The translations under genes were made by a program, and so were the position numbers. The notes below the pieces were generated by a model. That model ran no database searches. It was not told where the DNA came from and worked only from the letters and a program-made list of their open reading frames with translations. A DNA stretch of 47,966 nucleotides, taken from contig JAYMTL010000145.1 of assembly GCA_036897445.1 (NCBI GenBank), positions 1 through 47,966 of the forward strand, read 5' to 3'. This DNA is from Pelargonium tetragonum (taxonomy: Eukaryota; Streptophyta; Magnoliopsida; Geraniales; Geraniaceae). Of the stretch, positions 1-13,300 are shown piece after piece (the first letter of the stretch is position 1; the number at the start of each line of letters is the position of its first letter).

Positions 1-3000
1 CGTTAAAATAGAATTTCTTTCCTATCAAACTAAGTATATAAATCCAATCACTAGGATTATGAACTCATTTAACTAATAAAACGAATAAGAAGTGGGAAAG
101 AAACAGGGAACATAAAGAGCAACTGCTTAGTTAAAGACTTTTCAATAAAAGCCCAGAAAAAGGGGTTGGGGATTTAATTAAAGCCAAAGTTAATTACAAG
201 TAATAAGAGGCCTAGATAACTAGTCAAATTCCTTTAACGTGAGCTTACTAAAGTAGGATAATCTCTTACAAAAAAAACCTGTACAAATCGGGTACTCGAG
301 AAGGCCCACAAAAGCTAACTCTTTACTTTAGAAAACTCTACCCGAAGCCTCTCGCAGGAAAACCCTCTTAGTTTTAAGTTCAAATTAGGTAAGGAGAGCA
401 AGAGCCAAAAACCCTATCTTTAGAATTACTTAAGATGACCGGGATTCCCTATTAAGAAAAGGAAGCATAAGCTACTTAATAGAATTACCTTTTTATAGAT
501 CCAATTCACTTATAATAAACCGGAAACCTAGGACTTTCTAGAGTAAAGAATACACCAGCTACAAGGGCTCAAAATCAAAAGTCCCAGAACACTCTTAAAA
601 ATCTAGGAAAGAACAAGCACCCAAACTCTCCCGAATAGCTTAATATTAGGGAATTTCCTTTAACTAACTTCCGGTACGTGGTTTCAAAGCATCCCGGCTT
701 GCTAAGTACTATCATAGATTCGAGTATAGGGGCCTTGTGGGGACTTCAAAAAAAGTCGTATTAAAGTGCTTGAAGAGAAGTAAAAAGGTATACGTACCCA
801 CTATAAACGAAGTTGTAATTATCCTAGTGTAATCGCATATTAAGAAAACTTTTAGCATTTTATCTCATACCCAACTCTAAGGGTGTATAATATATAGTAG
901 GGATAGGATATTTTTAGAGGTTTTTCCTAGTAGTATAGCTTTGAAGGAGGCCCGTGTATATATATATGGATAAAAAACTCAAATATTAATTTAGAATTTA
1001 GATACTGTACCGTAAAGGATACTTATGCTTTTGCCCAGAGTGATAAAAATGAAAGTTATTAAGAAAAACTAAAAAGTCAATTTCGTTTGTAGTTTAAAAA
1101 CTACACCTGTCTTTTATAAACTGTACTATAAGAGCAAAATCCAAGCTTTTTATATTTCTAGGATCTAAATGAGTTCACAAGGAATATACTACCTCTACTT
1201 TATTTACCTGTAACGAAAGTCGAAGTCCCTAGTAATGACATAAAAAAGAACCTATAGGCCGGCTTTTCTCTATTTATATTTAGACTCGGCGGCTAGGGGA
1301 TATACTTAATAAATATGCACGGAAAAAGTATACTTTTTATACTAGAACTTTTGATTACAAAGTTGAGACATATAAAAAGAAAGCGGGGCATTCATTGAAC
1401 CCAGGGCAATACATAGAAATTAATACAAAAAGAGAGTGCGGGCATAACCTTTTGTCGAAAAACTCTTTTAACATCACTAACTTTTAACTATGTTTTTTTA
1501 TCCACGGAGTTACTTCACGAAATTCGGTTAACGGAGGAGCAGCAAAAAGTCAGTTCTAATAGCAGGAATCCTGTGGGGCGGTCCTCCCTTGGGTTTGGCT
1601 AAGCTTTGTGCTTATGTTGAAACTTATCTTAAGTATGCAGTATGCTTAAATAATAGCTCGCAATGGTGGGGGTCTTTTATATATAGTACGTTCCCTTTAT
1701 CCACAGAATTTTAGAAATACACTTTTTATGAAGCTCGGCGTTAGTGGACCCTATATCACTGTGCATTTGAATTTCTAGCCTTTTAAAGGGCACTCTAGTA
1801 TTTAAAGTATAAAGCTAATATTTACAACAAAGAAGCCTTTATATGAGAGCACTCCTCTAAGGACCCGACTTCCCTAAGACCTTTCTATTTACCCTATACT
1901 ATCTTTATACTTTTAGGTTTTTTAGCAGGAGCAGCCTATCCAAGTATCTCGCAGGGATTCCTTCAAAAGGTTCTGTTTTACAACCCTTTATACATAAGTA
2001 AAGGGATGCTTTCTTATAAAAAAGGCTTGGACTCAAGAACTTGATTTAGAGAAAGCTTATGCTTATTATCTGACCCCGCACTATTTTATATGGGTATTCC
2101 GGGACGTGGAGGGCTTCATCTTACAATTGAAAACAGGAATACTTACTACCAGCATACAAGCTCTCGCTTAAGGAAAAGGAAACTTTAGAATAATGAAAAC
2201 TTGTTAATAGGTTCTAATTACCCGCCTATTTGTATAGAACTTTTTTGACTGAAACACAACTGCTTATTTTACTCAGCCCCCACTAAAAGGGGAATCTTCA
2301 GTCTTTTATAACAACCCCTTTTTTTAGATCCTCCTTACATCGATAAGTGCCTTTGAACCAACGGAATACCTTCTTTACGCTATTCGCAGTATCCGACTTC
2401 GATTACAAGCTTTATCCTAACTTTAGGGGATCCATAGACCATAAGGTATCCAAATTCTACAAAAAAGACTTCCGTAAAAACACCTCGATATAAGAAAAAC
2501 TTGTACTATATGTGGTCTACCTATCCGAATTTAACGAAGCCCCTTATTTACTTTACAAAGACCCAAAGAAGAAAGCTTTGTCGTAGGTTAAAAACTCTTA
2601 AGGGTATATATACTGAATAAAGAAATCCCTATTGAAAATAATAACAATAAGTAATCCTCAAAGCCAGGAGCTTACTTAAGTCAAGACTCTTTTAAGTATA
2701 CAAAAGAATAAATTGAGTTGTGCTTTTAGAAAAACATCCAAGTATCCGAGCTAAAATTCTATTTATATTTAAAAAGCACTCTTCTCTTAACAAATCGGGA
2801 CTTAGGTTAGAAAGCTTTTAACGGGAATCCTTAGTCAACAGCAGTAAAGAACAACAATACAGACTCTTTTAGATTTTAATCTTTTTTTTTAATAAATGAA
2901 CTCCCCAGTACGCCTCTTATTAAATAGTGGTTTCTAATCCGGTGTATAAAGGCGGGCTGCTGTGATTCCAAAAAGCTCCTTAATTTATACCTCGGGTTCC

Positions 3001-5900
3001 TTGAATCTAGGGTTTTAAGCGAAATTCTGTTTATTGCAAGCTCTACAATACGCTTTTTACAACGAATAGTGATAGAAACATAAGGGTTTGCTTACTTAAA
3101 ATTAGCCTTAAATAGAGAAGTTTAGGTAAAGTTCTTACTCTGCTTCAATTACTATTGTTTAGCAAAAGTGGTTACGTATCGAGTCATTTTTCGAGGTATG
3201 CAAACAAAACGGGAAGTATTAAGGGCCCCTGAAAGGGGTTAGAGGATAAGCGTATAGAGCTGGGGAATATGAGGAGTCCTTGGGTTTTTTCCATCCTAAA
3301 GGCGTTACTAGTTTAAAGGAGTACTCTGATTGAGCAAGACTCGGGTAGCAAATTTTATATAAAGCACTCTATGAAAAGGGTCGCGGAATTTGTTCGGTGC
3401 AGTTGATGATACCCAACCCTTTTAAGTTTTTAAGGAATTTCTTTTTTTATAGATTAATATGTAAAGGATTCCAAGATGTATAAGTTAAATTTAGTTATAT
3501 TTGTACAATGTATCCAGGCACACTAAATTATCTAGTAAATATTAAAGTGCGCCATTACCCTGCTTTGTATAATAGTTCTAATGACGGAAATCGGCTTATG
3601 TATAAAACTTTCTTGTCGTTAGAATACCTTAGAATAGAGACCCGTCTACTGCTCACTCGTGTATTAGCTTGTTAGTTGACACTCTACCTTCTAAAATCTT
3701 TCCTAAAGTTACGCCTTGTCTTTTTTTGGAATGCGAAATCGAGAGTTCACGTCTGGTGACTTATAAGAACTCACTTTCCAGTATCCTTTGAAAGTTATAG
3801 AACTTATTTAAACGAAGCGCGAAAAAAAGTAAAGACAAGTAGAAAAAAAAGTTTTGTCTATATTATTTAAAGTAAAAGCTTTATATAAAACTCCAAGAAA
3901 GTTCACAAGTAAACGTCTTTCCTATTATAACACAAGTCTCTTTATTATACTTTTGCTTGGTCTCAGGTGCTGAAATTCCTTAAAAACTCTATTCTTATAA
4001 CTCTCAAACCTCGTATTACGAGAGGGATAATGCAAAAACCATAAAAGATAACTGATCAAGATACCACATATAGTTATTCCCTAAGAGCTGGAGCTTTTGT
4101 ATACGTGTTTTTTTACAAAGGATTAAAGCACTCTCAAAACCTGATAGACAAGAGAGTCTCTATTTAATTAAGCCAAAAGTAACGTATCGGGAATTTCATA
4201 TTCATTTTACGGGTACAGATAAACGAGGGTTTTTAAAGTGCATACTGTATAATAAATAAAAACTCTTGTTCTAGTAAGAAGGACCCATAAAAGGATAAAC
4301 TATTACACTTTCCATTTTGAACATAGCTATATAATTTTCTATTTTATTCTCACTCACGAAAACTTTTTATCTGGCAATTGAAGTGTAAGTTTAAACCAGA
4401 TTTTAGTTATCTATTAGTTGCCTTTTTTATAAACTTAATAGTAGTGCTTTGAAATTTAGAATACCCCTCCTCTTTACTAGAAGTCCCTCTGTTTTAGACT
4501 TAGGGTCCATGTTTTGCTCTTTGTTTTCTATTCTGAAAGACATAGTTATATACACAAGATTACCGCACTCCTTAAAAGGAGTGCCCCGCTCCACCTCAAA
4601 ACCTTTTTCTTTCTAAATCGGTTGGTTTTGTCAAGACCAAGACAGGGTCTGTAATTTAAAAAGCTGTTTGTCTTTTCTATTTTTATATAATATACTTCAC
4701 GGTTTCCTTAATTATGCGTTTGTAAGGTGCCCCTTTTTACACCGGGTAATACTTGTTTTTTCAAAGAAAGTGAGGGAATACAAGCGACTTGGTAGGCTCT
4801 TCTGGAATGGTATATATGTAAGAGAGATTTTTGTAAGTATAAAATTAAGGATACACGGGAGCTTCTTTCTAAAATGAAAAATGACCCCTTTCCCAAGTTT
4901 AGTACTCTTACTTAGTAAAAAACTATGACAGATATAAAGGGTAACGGAGTCGCGTATATATAAAGAGCTAGGGTTAAAATTAGGTTAGCTACTCAAAATT
5001 GATAATTAATTCGGAGTTTCCGCGGACTTTATTTCGCACAGCATAATACAGGCAGGAATTAGATATAAAGAAATCCCTAGGTAGATGGATTACTGTTTTC
5101 ACAAAAAGAGGCTGTGAGGCTTCTTTATAAAGTTTTTCTTGTTCTAGCTGTCTATGCCCTTAAATTTATTCGCTCAGAATATGCACTTTTATATAGAATT
5201 AGCCCGTTTTTAGTACAGCCTTTACCTTATAAAGAATACACGAGTTTACTTTTTCCTGTCTGTTTGATTGGCGCTTACATAACTAGAATTTATCGGTTCG
5301 AATCCAGTATCACTAAAAGGGAGCTAGATTGTAAGGCAAACTAGTCAACAACCCAACGTAGGAGTCCTCATAAAAAAGTATTGACTAGTATACTAAAAAC
5401 CCCTTGAAGGGATCTCACAAGTATTACTATATTCCAGAAGAAAAGAAAGATAGGGGTGCCCCCAGGGAAAAACCTTACTATTAGAGAATTTTCATTCTCC
5501 TGCAAGCCTTTTAATTACATTACCTTATTTAATAGTATAAAATTGACTAAGGGATAACCACAAGGTATAGTCAAAATCCCCCTCTTTGGAACCGGGTTTC
5601 GCTTCGATAAGGCAGCTATTTCCAGGTTGGCCAATAAAAAGCATCGGGATAAAAGAGAAATTCTTAGACATACCCCATTAAATTTATAAAAATTACCAGC
5701 ATTCTAAACATTTGGGGGGTTACAGCAGCTAGGCTCCCTTATATTCTTTATTTTATTAGAAATTATTATAAAGGCAAGGTCGGTTATAAATAAAAACCTT
5801 GGAGTTTCTAAAACCAAGGGCCCGTTTTACTGCGTATAATTAGATTAGACCTCTTTTTGTTTAATACCCTGTTAAAAAATTACCAAGAAGTTAATAAAAG
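1..5900. other. Gene-free AT-rich background, left block
   Basis: No frame on either strand reaches 80 codons. The longest, at 5114-5344 on the plus strand (76 codons, non-ATG start), has no recognisable domain and no Shine-Dalgarno, TATA or intron context. TAA and TAG are dense in all six frames. I saw no repeats shared with the rest of the window except the 14-mer near the right end (5511-5530). The texture is short A/T runs broken by GGG or CCC triplets and frequent GACTC/GAGTC. I read it as non-coding DNA of unknown origin. Confidence 0.6.
5511..5530. repeat. Copy of the TAATTACATTACCT motif
   Basis: The 14-mer TAATTACATTACCT occurs here, at 7033-7047, at 19430-19445 and at 22913-22927, always on the same strand. 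A one-base variant lies at 6366-6381 and an inverted variant at 7313-7327. Four exact copies of a 14-mer are not expected by chance in 48 kb even at this A+T content. At 22913 the motif lies inside an LTR-like repeat copy. Here I cannot see the rest of that repeat, so this may be a fragment or a separate element. Confidence 0.45.
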
Positions 5901-6240
5901 TAACTCCCGTATCGTATGATATACTACAAAAAGTGACTCTCAACTATCCCTTAAAAATTCCTAGATAACTTATACTACTTTATTGACATAGCTACCAGAA
6001 AGGACAAAAGTTCAAGTCCTATTCCATAACGCTTCTTTTTAACTTACTTCTTAGTCTTCAAGAGCATACCTATTCTATCCATATCCTGTTTGATACCTCT
6101 CTTCTTAGCTATACCTTTCTTACAAGCTAAAGCTTGCCTTACTATTTTTAGGTCTTATAAAATACATAAAACCAGCTCTTTATCCATATATTACTTTTAG
6201 ATCCGAAGCTAAACAAGTATAAAGTTACTATAAACTTTAA

Positions 6241-6262
6241 AAGCTCCTTACCGACTACTTAC
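6241..6262 (-). repeat. Isolated AGTCGGTAA-type block
   Basis: The minus strand carries AGTAGTCGGTAAGGAGC, which matches the CAGTCGGTAAGAGGGG core of the LTR-like family at 20331. The flanking family landmarks, above all TTAACCTCC upstream, are not evident, and the spacing from the copy at 6364-6598 does not fit. It may be the end of another decayed copy or a chance match. Confidence 0.2.
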
Positions 6263-6363
6263 TTAGAAAACAGGGGAACAACAGAAATTATCCCTTAGCT
6301 ACTAGATTTTGAAGTTAAAGCAGAAACAGAGCTCTTTATTAAATTAATTAACTTTCCTTAGGT

Positions 6364-6598
6364 TGTTATATTACCTTATTTCCTAGAGTAATATTAATAG
6401 CTATAGTTTAGTTATATAGTACTTATGGCTTGGATTATAAAAGTTCCTTTTTTATTTGTATTAGGTATATAGTCTAAATTCTCTTGTTCTTCTTATAGTT
6501 TAAGGTAAGGAGGGATAAAGCTTGGTAATGGTTCTTGTAGCGAAGTAAAGTAAAGTATTATGAATATATTCACTTTATATTCGTAATATCACCCACCT
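6364..6598 (-). mobile_element. LTR-like repeat copy, minus strand (fossil)
   Basis: On the minus strand the copy begins near 6598 with GGTGGGTGATATTACG. This resembles the starts at 7160 (CTGGGTGCTATAATATAACG) and 20480 (GTGGGTTATGATGTATG). It continues with GAATATATTCATAATAC, matching GAATACTCATAATAC at 7182. It ends near the AGGTAATRTAA-type motif at 6366-6381. The middle portion is too decayed to align with confidence. It lies directly downstream of the Lys-rich tract of the same island. Confidence 0.35.
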
Positions 6599-7032
6599 TT
6601 TTAACTTTCTGTTACTCTTAATCTTAATAACTTTCCTTAGAGTCTTTGGACTTGTAAGACCTTTCAGAGACAAAAAACCTCTTAGTCTTATGAGTCTTAG
6701 GAGCTTTACCTTATTTCTTTGTAGCTTTCGGAGCTATAATCTTCCTAAAAGCTGTCTTATGGGGCTCTTAGGCCTCCTATATTTTGTTCTTGTAGCTTAT
6801 AGTTTATTCTTTTTAATAGATATTAGTTACTAGTTAGTATTGTTAATATTAGTTAGTGTAGTAAGGGAAGCTTTGCCTGACCGGTATTCTCTCTTAAGTC
6901 TAAAGTAAGTAATTAAATATATATAGTAAAACGGGCGGTAAATAGGCAAAAAAGTCAAACCCCTAACTTACTTTGCCTCAGCAGATAAAAGCCATTCTAG
7001 ATAGAAACATTAGAATTGTTCTATTTCATTTG

Positions 7033-7047
7033 TAATTACATTACCTT
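7033..7047. repeat. Copy of the TAATTACATTACCT motif
   Basis: This is an exact copy of the 14-mer also found at 5511, 19430 and 22913. On the minus strand the surrounding 7020-7110 reads as charged, Lys/Glu-rich codons interrupted by stops. The motif here may therefore sit in decayed coding sequence of the same retroelement family rather than in an LTR. Confidence 0.4.
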
Positions 7048-7127
7048 AGCTTTTACTGGAGAAATTTCGTTCTTAACTAAAATAGAAAGGACTTCTTCTT
7101 CTTTGTTTAGTTCCAGGTCTTGGGTTA

Positions 7128-7160
7128 AGGGTGAGAAAGCAAGTAAGCAGCAGGAGGCTG
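7128..7160 (+). repeat. Purine-rich, Lys-coding tract before LTR-like start
   Basis: The tract GAGAAAGCAAGTAAGCAGC followed by AGGAGG precedes the LTR-like start at about 7160. Equivalent purine-rich tracts precede the starts at 19885, 20480, 35601 and 44563. In LTR elements a polypurine tract lies just upstream of the 3' LTR and primes plus-strand DNA synthesis. The position fits that role, but the sequence is decayed and the assignment is an inference. Confidence 0.3.
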
Positions 7161-7330
7161 GGTGCTATAATATAACGTAAGTAGGAATACTCATAATACT
7201 ATCGGATATTTCTTCAGAAGCCTGCAGTATAGTAACCCTTACTAATCTTTCCAAGTAAACTTGCCTCTTTAACGATAAGCATAGAGAGCAAGATAAATCT
7301 TGCCTTACCAAAAGGTAATATAATTAACAA
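7160..7330 (+). mobile_element. LTR-like repeat copy, plus strand (fossil)
   Basis: Landmarks of the family appear in order: GGGTGCTATAATATAACG at the start, GGAATACTCATAATAC at 7181, CTGCAGTA at 7219, TTTAACGATAAG at 7268-7279, CATAGAGAGCAAGATAAAT just after it, and AGGTAATATAATTAA at 7313-7327. The CATAGAG..CAAGA.TAAT segment is shared with the copy at 20262-20425, and TTAACGATAAG is shared with the copy at 23892-24074. No matching partner LTR or target-site duplication was identified. Confidence 0.5.
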
Positions 7331-10300
7331 GTAGCTATACTTCTAGTAAGAGTAGCTTTTTAACCAGAACCATAGACTTAACAACCGGTAATTACCTCTT
7401 TTAGAAAGCCTAGAAGAAATAGGTTAGGGTATAAGCCAGCCGGAAGAAATTTTGCAAAAAGAAACTTTAGGGGGGCGTACTAAAAAAATGAAATAGGCCC
7501 GTCCTGTTTAGAGCAGCTATCTTAATATGCTTGTAAATGTTAAAACTAGCGAGTCCTTAAATAAGTCAAAATTACCCCGCCTTTTAACGAAGATAAAGTG
7601 CCTAAACTTTTAACAAGGATTGATATAATAAGCTACTAGAGTTTTAGGCTTTAATGACGTAACTAAACTTTATAATTACAACCGAGTGCTACCAAAAATT
7701 GTAAAGAACTCCTGTTACCTTAAGCTAACGAATTTCTATAGCCGCTTAATAAATTAATAAGGACTTCTTTTATCTGGATTTGGCGCCTCGTCACTTTTTA
7801 ATTACTTAGGAATATTCTAAAATGGGGGTGGGGACTGCATTCTCTATAGGCTTCGCTATTTATATTATCTAATCAAATTCTAGATTTAATGCTTTCAAGG
7901 TGAAATTCTCTAGGGCTCTTTGCTAAACCCTAAAGGGATTCCACTTAGTATATCTTTTTTCTAGTAGGGTGTTTATAAGTTATTATAAAGCAGAAACGAG
8001 AAGGAGACCCTTGTCATAGACTATAAAGCAAAGTTAGAGTTAGTATTTCTCTTTTGGGATTGTCTTAGTCATAGCCGAGAAAAAGAATAACTCTTTTTAC
8101 GAAATGGGGCCCCGGGAGTATAGAAACCTAGAATATTTCGTAGCTATCTATTGCAGGACTTATAGAAAAGACTCTTAATAGAAGAATTTACATTTAGTAT
8201 GCTAGGGCTACCCCCCCCTTTGGGATTATACCGCGAAGTAACTTGTATAGACATAACATAAAGCCGGTTTTTGTCTTGGTACCTTTTTGACTTATAAAAA
8301 GAAAAATGCATTAAACTTAATAGAATACAAGGAGGAACTCTATTACTTATGGGCCCTCCCTTTTACCCCATACGGATTAATGCTTATCTGCTATCTGAAC
8401 CCACTCTATTCTAAGCTCCTTTTTTAGGAAAGTTCTGCCTGTACACTTCTTATCTGAATTAGATAAGTTAATACCCTTTACTAAGGTAAAAAACTCCCGC
8501 GACTCGTACTAAAGTTTAACTCTTATTGTTGTTATATTATTTAGGCAAGTCTCTCACAATCATCTTATATTTCCATGGACCGCGGTGCGTAAAGTACTCC
8601 TGCAGTCATTTTATTTTGCTTGATACAAGTATATCATAGAAAATCCTGATCAAGAAGCTTCTACTATAAATAAGGTTTCGTTAAGAGTGAAATTATTGAA
8701 GCTAGATCCTTGAATTAAGGGAAGAACCTAACTTTCCTTGTTTACTTTAGTTATAAAATTTGTAAGAACTCCGTCCTTGTTTGTTAATAGATATCCCGGT
8801 ACGATAAAAGATAAAAAAACTCATTCTAATTGTACTGTATGGCACAATTACTTGGAACGTGTGATTGAATGTTATATAAAAAAATCAAAGCCTAAAACTT
8901 CTACTTTCGAGCAGTATCACTAACAAGAGAACTCTTAACCTTAAGGTTTCATCATTTCATAAGAAGTACTTGTCTTAAAAAAAGACTTGAAATCAGATTA
9001 AAACCCGAGGTAGGTTTGACAAAGGGCTGCTCCTAATTTTATACAGCAGTGAATACTTACTAGTAGATGCTGTATCGAATCGAACTAACAAGGCACAGAG
9101 CGTGTAAGAGCAGGGTTTTCTTTATTTAAAAGTTCCAAAAAAAATCACCGAGAATCAATCTAGGATCCCCTTTTTGCTATCAATTTCTTTGGTATTGATA
9201 TGTAATTCTCCCAAACTCTAAGCCTAAAAAGATTGAAGACGGCTTTTTACTATAAACCAAGCCCTATTTTCTTTTTTGTTAACCGACAAGGCGCGCAGCG
9301 ACATTTTACGCTTTATTCTGAGGGTTATGTACTTTGTGGGATTTACCTTTTACAGGAAGTCCTCTAGTTTTTCTTAACTCTTTTAACAAAAAGTTAGAGA
9401 GTAATCGTATTTAAGCGTGCTCGTTACATTTGCTCTATTCAGTATCCGACGAATAACCCACAATTTTTAAAAAAGGGTTTGTAGTATATTTCTCCAGGCA
9501 AAATGGGTAATCCTTAGGGGAATTCGGGAGCTTCTCTTTAAGTAAAACCTTTAGATATTACTTTTATTAAAAAAGCTCCATATTTTTAGCAGATAAAGCT
9601 CCCCTAGTTTTTGTTCAGTATTCTATAACATAAGTTAGAAAGCGGCTATCCATTGTTTCTCCCTTTGTAGGTATACCCGCGGCCTATACTAGGGTCTTGC
9701 CGAGGTGCCTATGAAAAACTGAACTAGGGTTTTTAAGAGACTCTACCCATTCTATAACAAGCCGGTACAAAAAAGAACGAATTTGCCCAGTGGGGGTTGG
9801 TTTTTCTTGCTTATTTTCTCAAATCTTATATACAGACGGGTTCTTTGTGAGTGTAAGGGTAATGTGTCTTTCTTTCGTGCTCAGGAGGGCCCAGTTAGAT
9901 TTACTGCGGGATCCCATTATTTACAAAAGCTAACTATTCTTTTAATCTATCTCACTTCTAACTTGAGTCAAGGAACTCCTAACCTTCTCGCAAAGTTTTT
10001 GCACTTAGTGTCGAGAATAATGAGATCTATATTTTGAAAGGCAAAACAAGTAGCTTAAAAAGAAGGAAATACCAACCTATCAGAAGCTTAAACCGAATAG
10101 TAAGACTCAAAACGGGGTATACTTCAAACGCTACTTTAGAATACAATACAAAAATCTAGCATAATAGCATAAAACACTCGATTCTAGATCCACCGGAGAT
10201 AACTAAGTTATTGGGACCCCTAGAAACCCTTAGCCATCTGGGAAGCTGCTCGATAAAAATAAGGGAACCCGCAGTAAATCGCAGAAAAGTGAAATCCCAT

Positions 10301-13300
10301 ACACGAAACACGAGGGGTATAAACTTATATTAGGGGTGCAAAACTAAGGAAAAAACCATAAACTGATTGCAAGAACAACCCCTTACTTACTTCTATAAGA
10401 TGCTTTTATGCCTCGTAATTAAGAGGAATAGTTCCCCGCGATTTCTAACCTATCTACCAACTAGCTACGGAGTGATACAAACCCGCGTTCTTAGTAAGAC
10501 CTAAATTCCGTTTAGCTATATACGAAGTTAAGAAATTTTCTCAATTTTTTAGTAATCCCGTGGCTTGCAAAGATTCAGGGTCTGCCCAACCCTTCTTATA
10601 GTACCTCCTTATATAAACTTCTTCCAGCAAGAAAGTTGTAATTTTATATAACCAGCTTTTAGAGCATGCATGTTCAAAAAGGCACAAGTTAAAGCGAAAT
10701 ATTCATCTAAATACCCGTAGTGCATTATACAAAGATTGAGTTTTGCAAGAAATTTAGAGCCCTCTGTATTCACAAAAGGAATTTACAGGAGTTGTATAAA
10801 AAGGAAAAGCGGATAAGGTATTAAATCAAGAAAGATTGGTGGTACACGGCACGCTGCTTTAAGAGAGTCTAAAGTTAGATTAGTATAGGAATAGTCTTTC
10901 TACAATGAGAAGCTTAGATTCTTAGATTAAGGAATTTCTTCTTTACACTCTAGGATACTTGTTCGGTAATAGTTCTGTCGTGGATTACTAAGGACTTTTT
11001 CGAATAAAAAAGAGATTTGAAGGTAATAAAAATCCGGGCCTCTAAAGCCCCCGCTTCTTGTAACTAATTGTAACTAACAAGCAAGGAGAGTTGCTTTTAA
11101 TTCAATTTTTAGGGAATTTCCGGATATAATAGATTAGACTTTTTTATTGATAAGAGTTTCTCCAATAAATCGAAGGGGAATTGTACTAATTCAAAAAGTG
11201 GGGAGTCTTATTCCAAGGTTTTCTAAGAAAAGGACTCTTTCTGTGTTGTAACGAGGTAAGTCTAAGTATATCCTATTTTTCTAGCTGGGGTATCTTAAAT
11301 CTTCTTACAGTTTTTACTGCACAAATCCTTGTTCAAAAAGTGATTACCAGGGACCAAAAAAGATTTAGCTCCGTCTTGTACACCGGGAAATGGAAATTTA
11401 GTCTTAATTTTAGGCTCCTCTTTGTACTTAATCTTTCAAAGTGAAATATATCATATTACAAATAAGGGAATCCTCGTTCAAGCAACTGGGTCGTTTAAAA
11501 AGAGAGTTTTACAGCCAAGGATAAAGGAAAGACTTCGGTATGCACGACAGGCACTAAAGCGTAAACTAAGAAATGTAATATATTAAGATTAAGCTCTGCC
11601 TCTCAATTCAAGAAAATCAACGAATACTTGATTCGTTACTAAATTAGAAATTGTCCTAGCAGCTTTTTAGTGAATTAAAGTAAAGGTGGACTTATGCGGG
11701 TACCCCTTAGGTGTGTACAACCTGGCGCGAGAAATTTTGTCATTTTTCTTTCTTTAGCTACCATGTCTTAACTTAAGTACCCTCCGGAAATTCTATTCTA
11801 ATTTGCTTATGAGTTGCACTGTACTTAGTTTGATTTTCTTCGACAGGACAGGATAACTTCTTTTTTCCTAAACAGGGATTTTCATTTCTAATATTTAATT
11901 CACGCTTTCTTGATTTTGGCGCATACTTTGAGCAAAAGTAATGAAATCGCTTAGATAGAAGCATTAGATCTCTTCATAAATTAAGGTAAGGTTGAGAGTA
12001 GTCTATGGTAACTAGAAAGCACAGGTACGCATTGGTTAAGTATGATTGAATACTCCATTGATGGTAAAGTGGCTGCTCAAGTTATAAGAAAGCGTAGGTT
12101 CAAATCTTGTCATATCTATAAAAGAAGAATTTGAGTTCTTGAGTAGCTTCCTATTAATGAGTGCCCATCTTAATTGGTGAGGAGACCCCTTTTTTGTATA
12201 ATCCCTTGCTATAGCTAACTACTTCGCCTTCTTGTTTTCTGTAGCTACTATGGTAGTTAAAGAAAACCCCTAATTAGAAGTTAAATATGGAACCTAATAA
12301 GCCCCTAGGAAAGCTTTAGATACAAGAATCCCCGAGCGAGATAGTCTTAAAAAAAGGGTACCCCGTTCTTATTAGAAACATAAGAAATGGAGTAACCCAG
12401 AGTTTCTTTTAGAAATCTACCTGTAATAATAGACCAGTCAAATCAAATAGAGATTCGCCTTATTTGAAAAAGGGGCTTATACTAACAGTAAGTCCTGGAA
12501 GCATAGAGTTGAAGTTTTTGTTATTTTTTTGTTTTATATCAAGCAGATTTTCTCAGGGAACCTTTGAATTTCTTATAATCTATTAGATAGAAACTCTTCA
12601 AGATTAAGGGAAAAGACTTTAAAAAGAAAGATAATACCTTGTTGGATACTCGTAATTAATCTTATAATAGCTACTAAAGATCTAACAAGATAAAGCAACA
12701 TCCGCCCTCGGCAAAACCTGGTTATATAAACCTTATCCTAGCACACTTTATTACCAGACCAGATCCTACAATTTAAAAGACTTCTAAACTTGGGACTCTT
12801 GTAATACTTTAAAGAAAGTTGCCAGCTAGTTTGCGCTTTATAAGACAAAAAGCAAGAAAAAGCGCTGATATATGAGAACCCACGTCACGTAGTGTTATCT
12901 GTTTTAATAAGGGCTCCTTGTTATATTTACCTCATTTCTACCCCGCTTTGCTTTTATAGAACTCCGTAGGTAGAATTAATAGAGTAAGTTAAGGGGGAAG
13001 CTCTCTAAAACCAAAAAAGCTGTAACTACTCACAAGGCATCTCCGGGGCTTTTTGTTATTAGTTGAAAGTTAATCTTGCTATATCCCAGGTATTAATATA
13101 GAAAGAAAGAGATCTTAAAGTTTTATCAGGAATATGTAAGGATGCGCTTGAATGAAATTAGAATAGTATACTATAAAATGCTTTTCTGGACAATAAGTTT
13201 AGTCAAAAACCGCTACTTGCACTCTAAAAGGACCCCTCTACAGTAATCCACGTCACTTCCCTCAAGCTAAGATAAGGTTTTACCTTTTATTTAACGAAAT

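Larger units (their letters stand above)
5930..6900 (-). mobile_element. Fossil retroelement-like island, minus strand
   Basis: This stretch differs from its surroundings. The plus strand is rich in CTT, TCTTA and TTAGTC, so the minus strand reads as Lys/Ser-rich codons, clearest at about 6600-6780. That bias fits the decayed lysine-rich end of a retroelement coding region (gag-like or the tail of pol). The frame is broken many times and nothing functional remains. The lysine-rich part runs straight into the LTR-like start at about 6598, the same arrangement seen at 20425-20490 and 7128-7165. The family cannot be named from what is left. A LINE open frame is the alternative, but the LTR-like junction argues for an LTR element. 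Confidence 0.4.

Noticed and set aside
957-968. Short TA-dinucleotide run
   Set aside because: Only a few units long and ordinary for this A+T content.
5275-5315. CGGTTCGAATCCAG resembling a T-arm
   Set aside because: One mismatch in the stem and no matching acceptor strand upstream.
10700-10725. CTAAATACCCGTAGTG, similar to the rRNA 790 loop
   Set aside because: Mismatches fall at universally conserved positions and no other rRNA helices are nearby.
12020-12125. tRNA-like string GTAGGTTCAAATCTTGTC
   Set aside because: The T-stem relies on wobble pairs, and no acceptor or anticodon stem can be drawn upstream.
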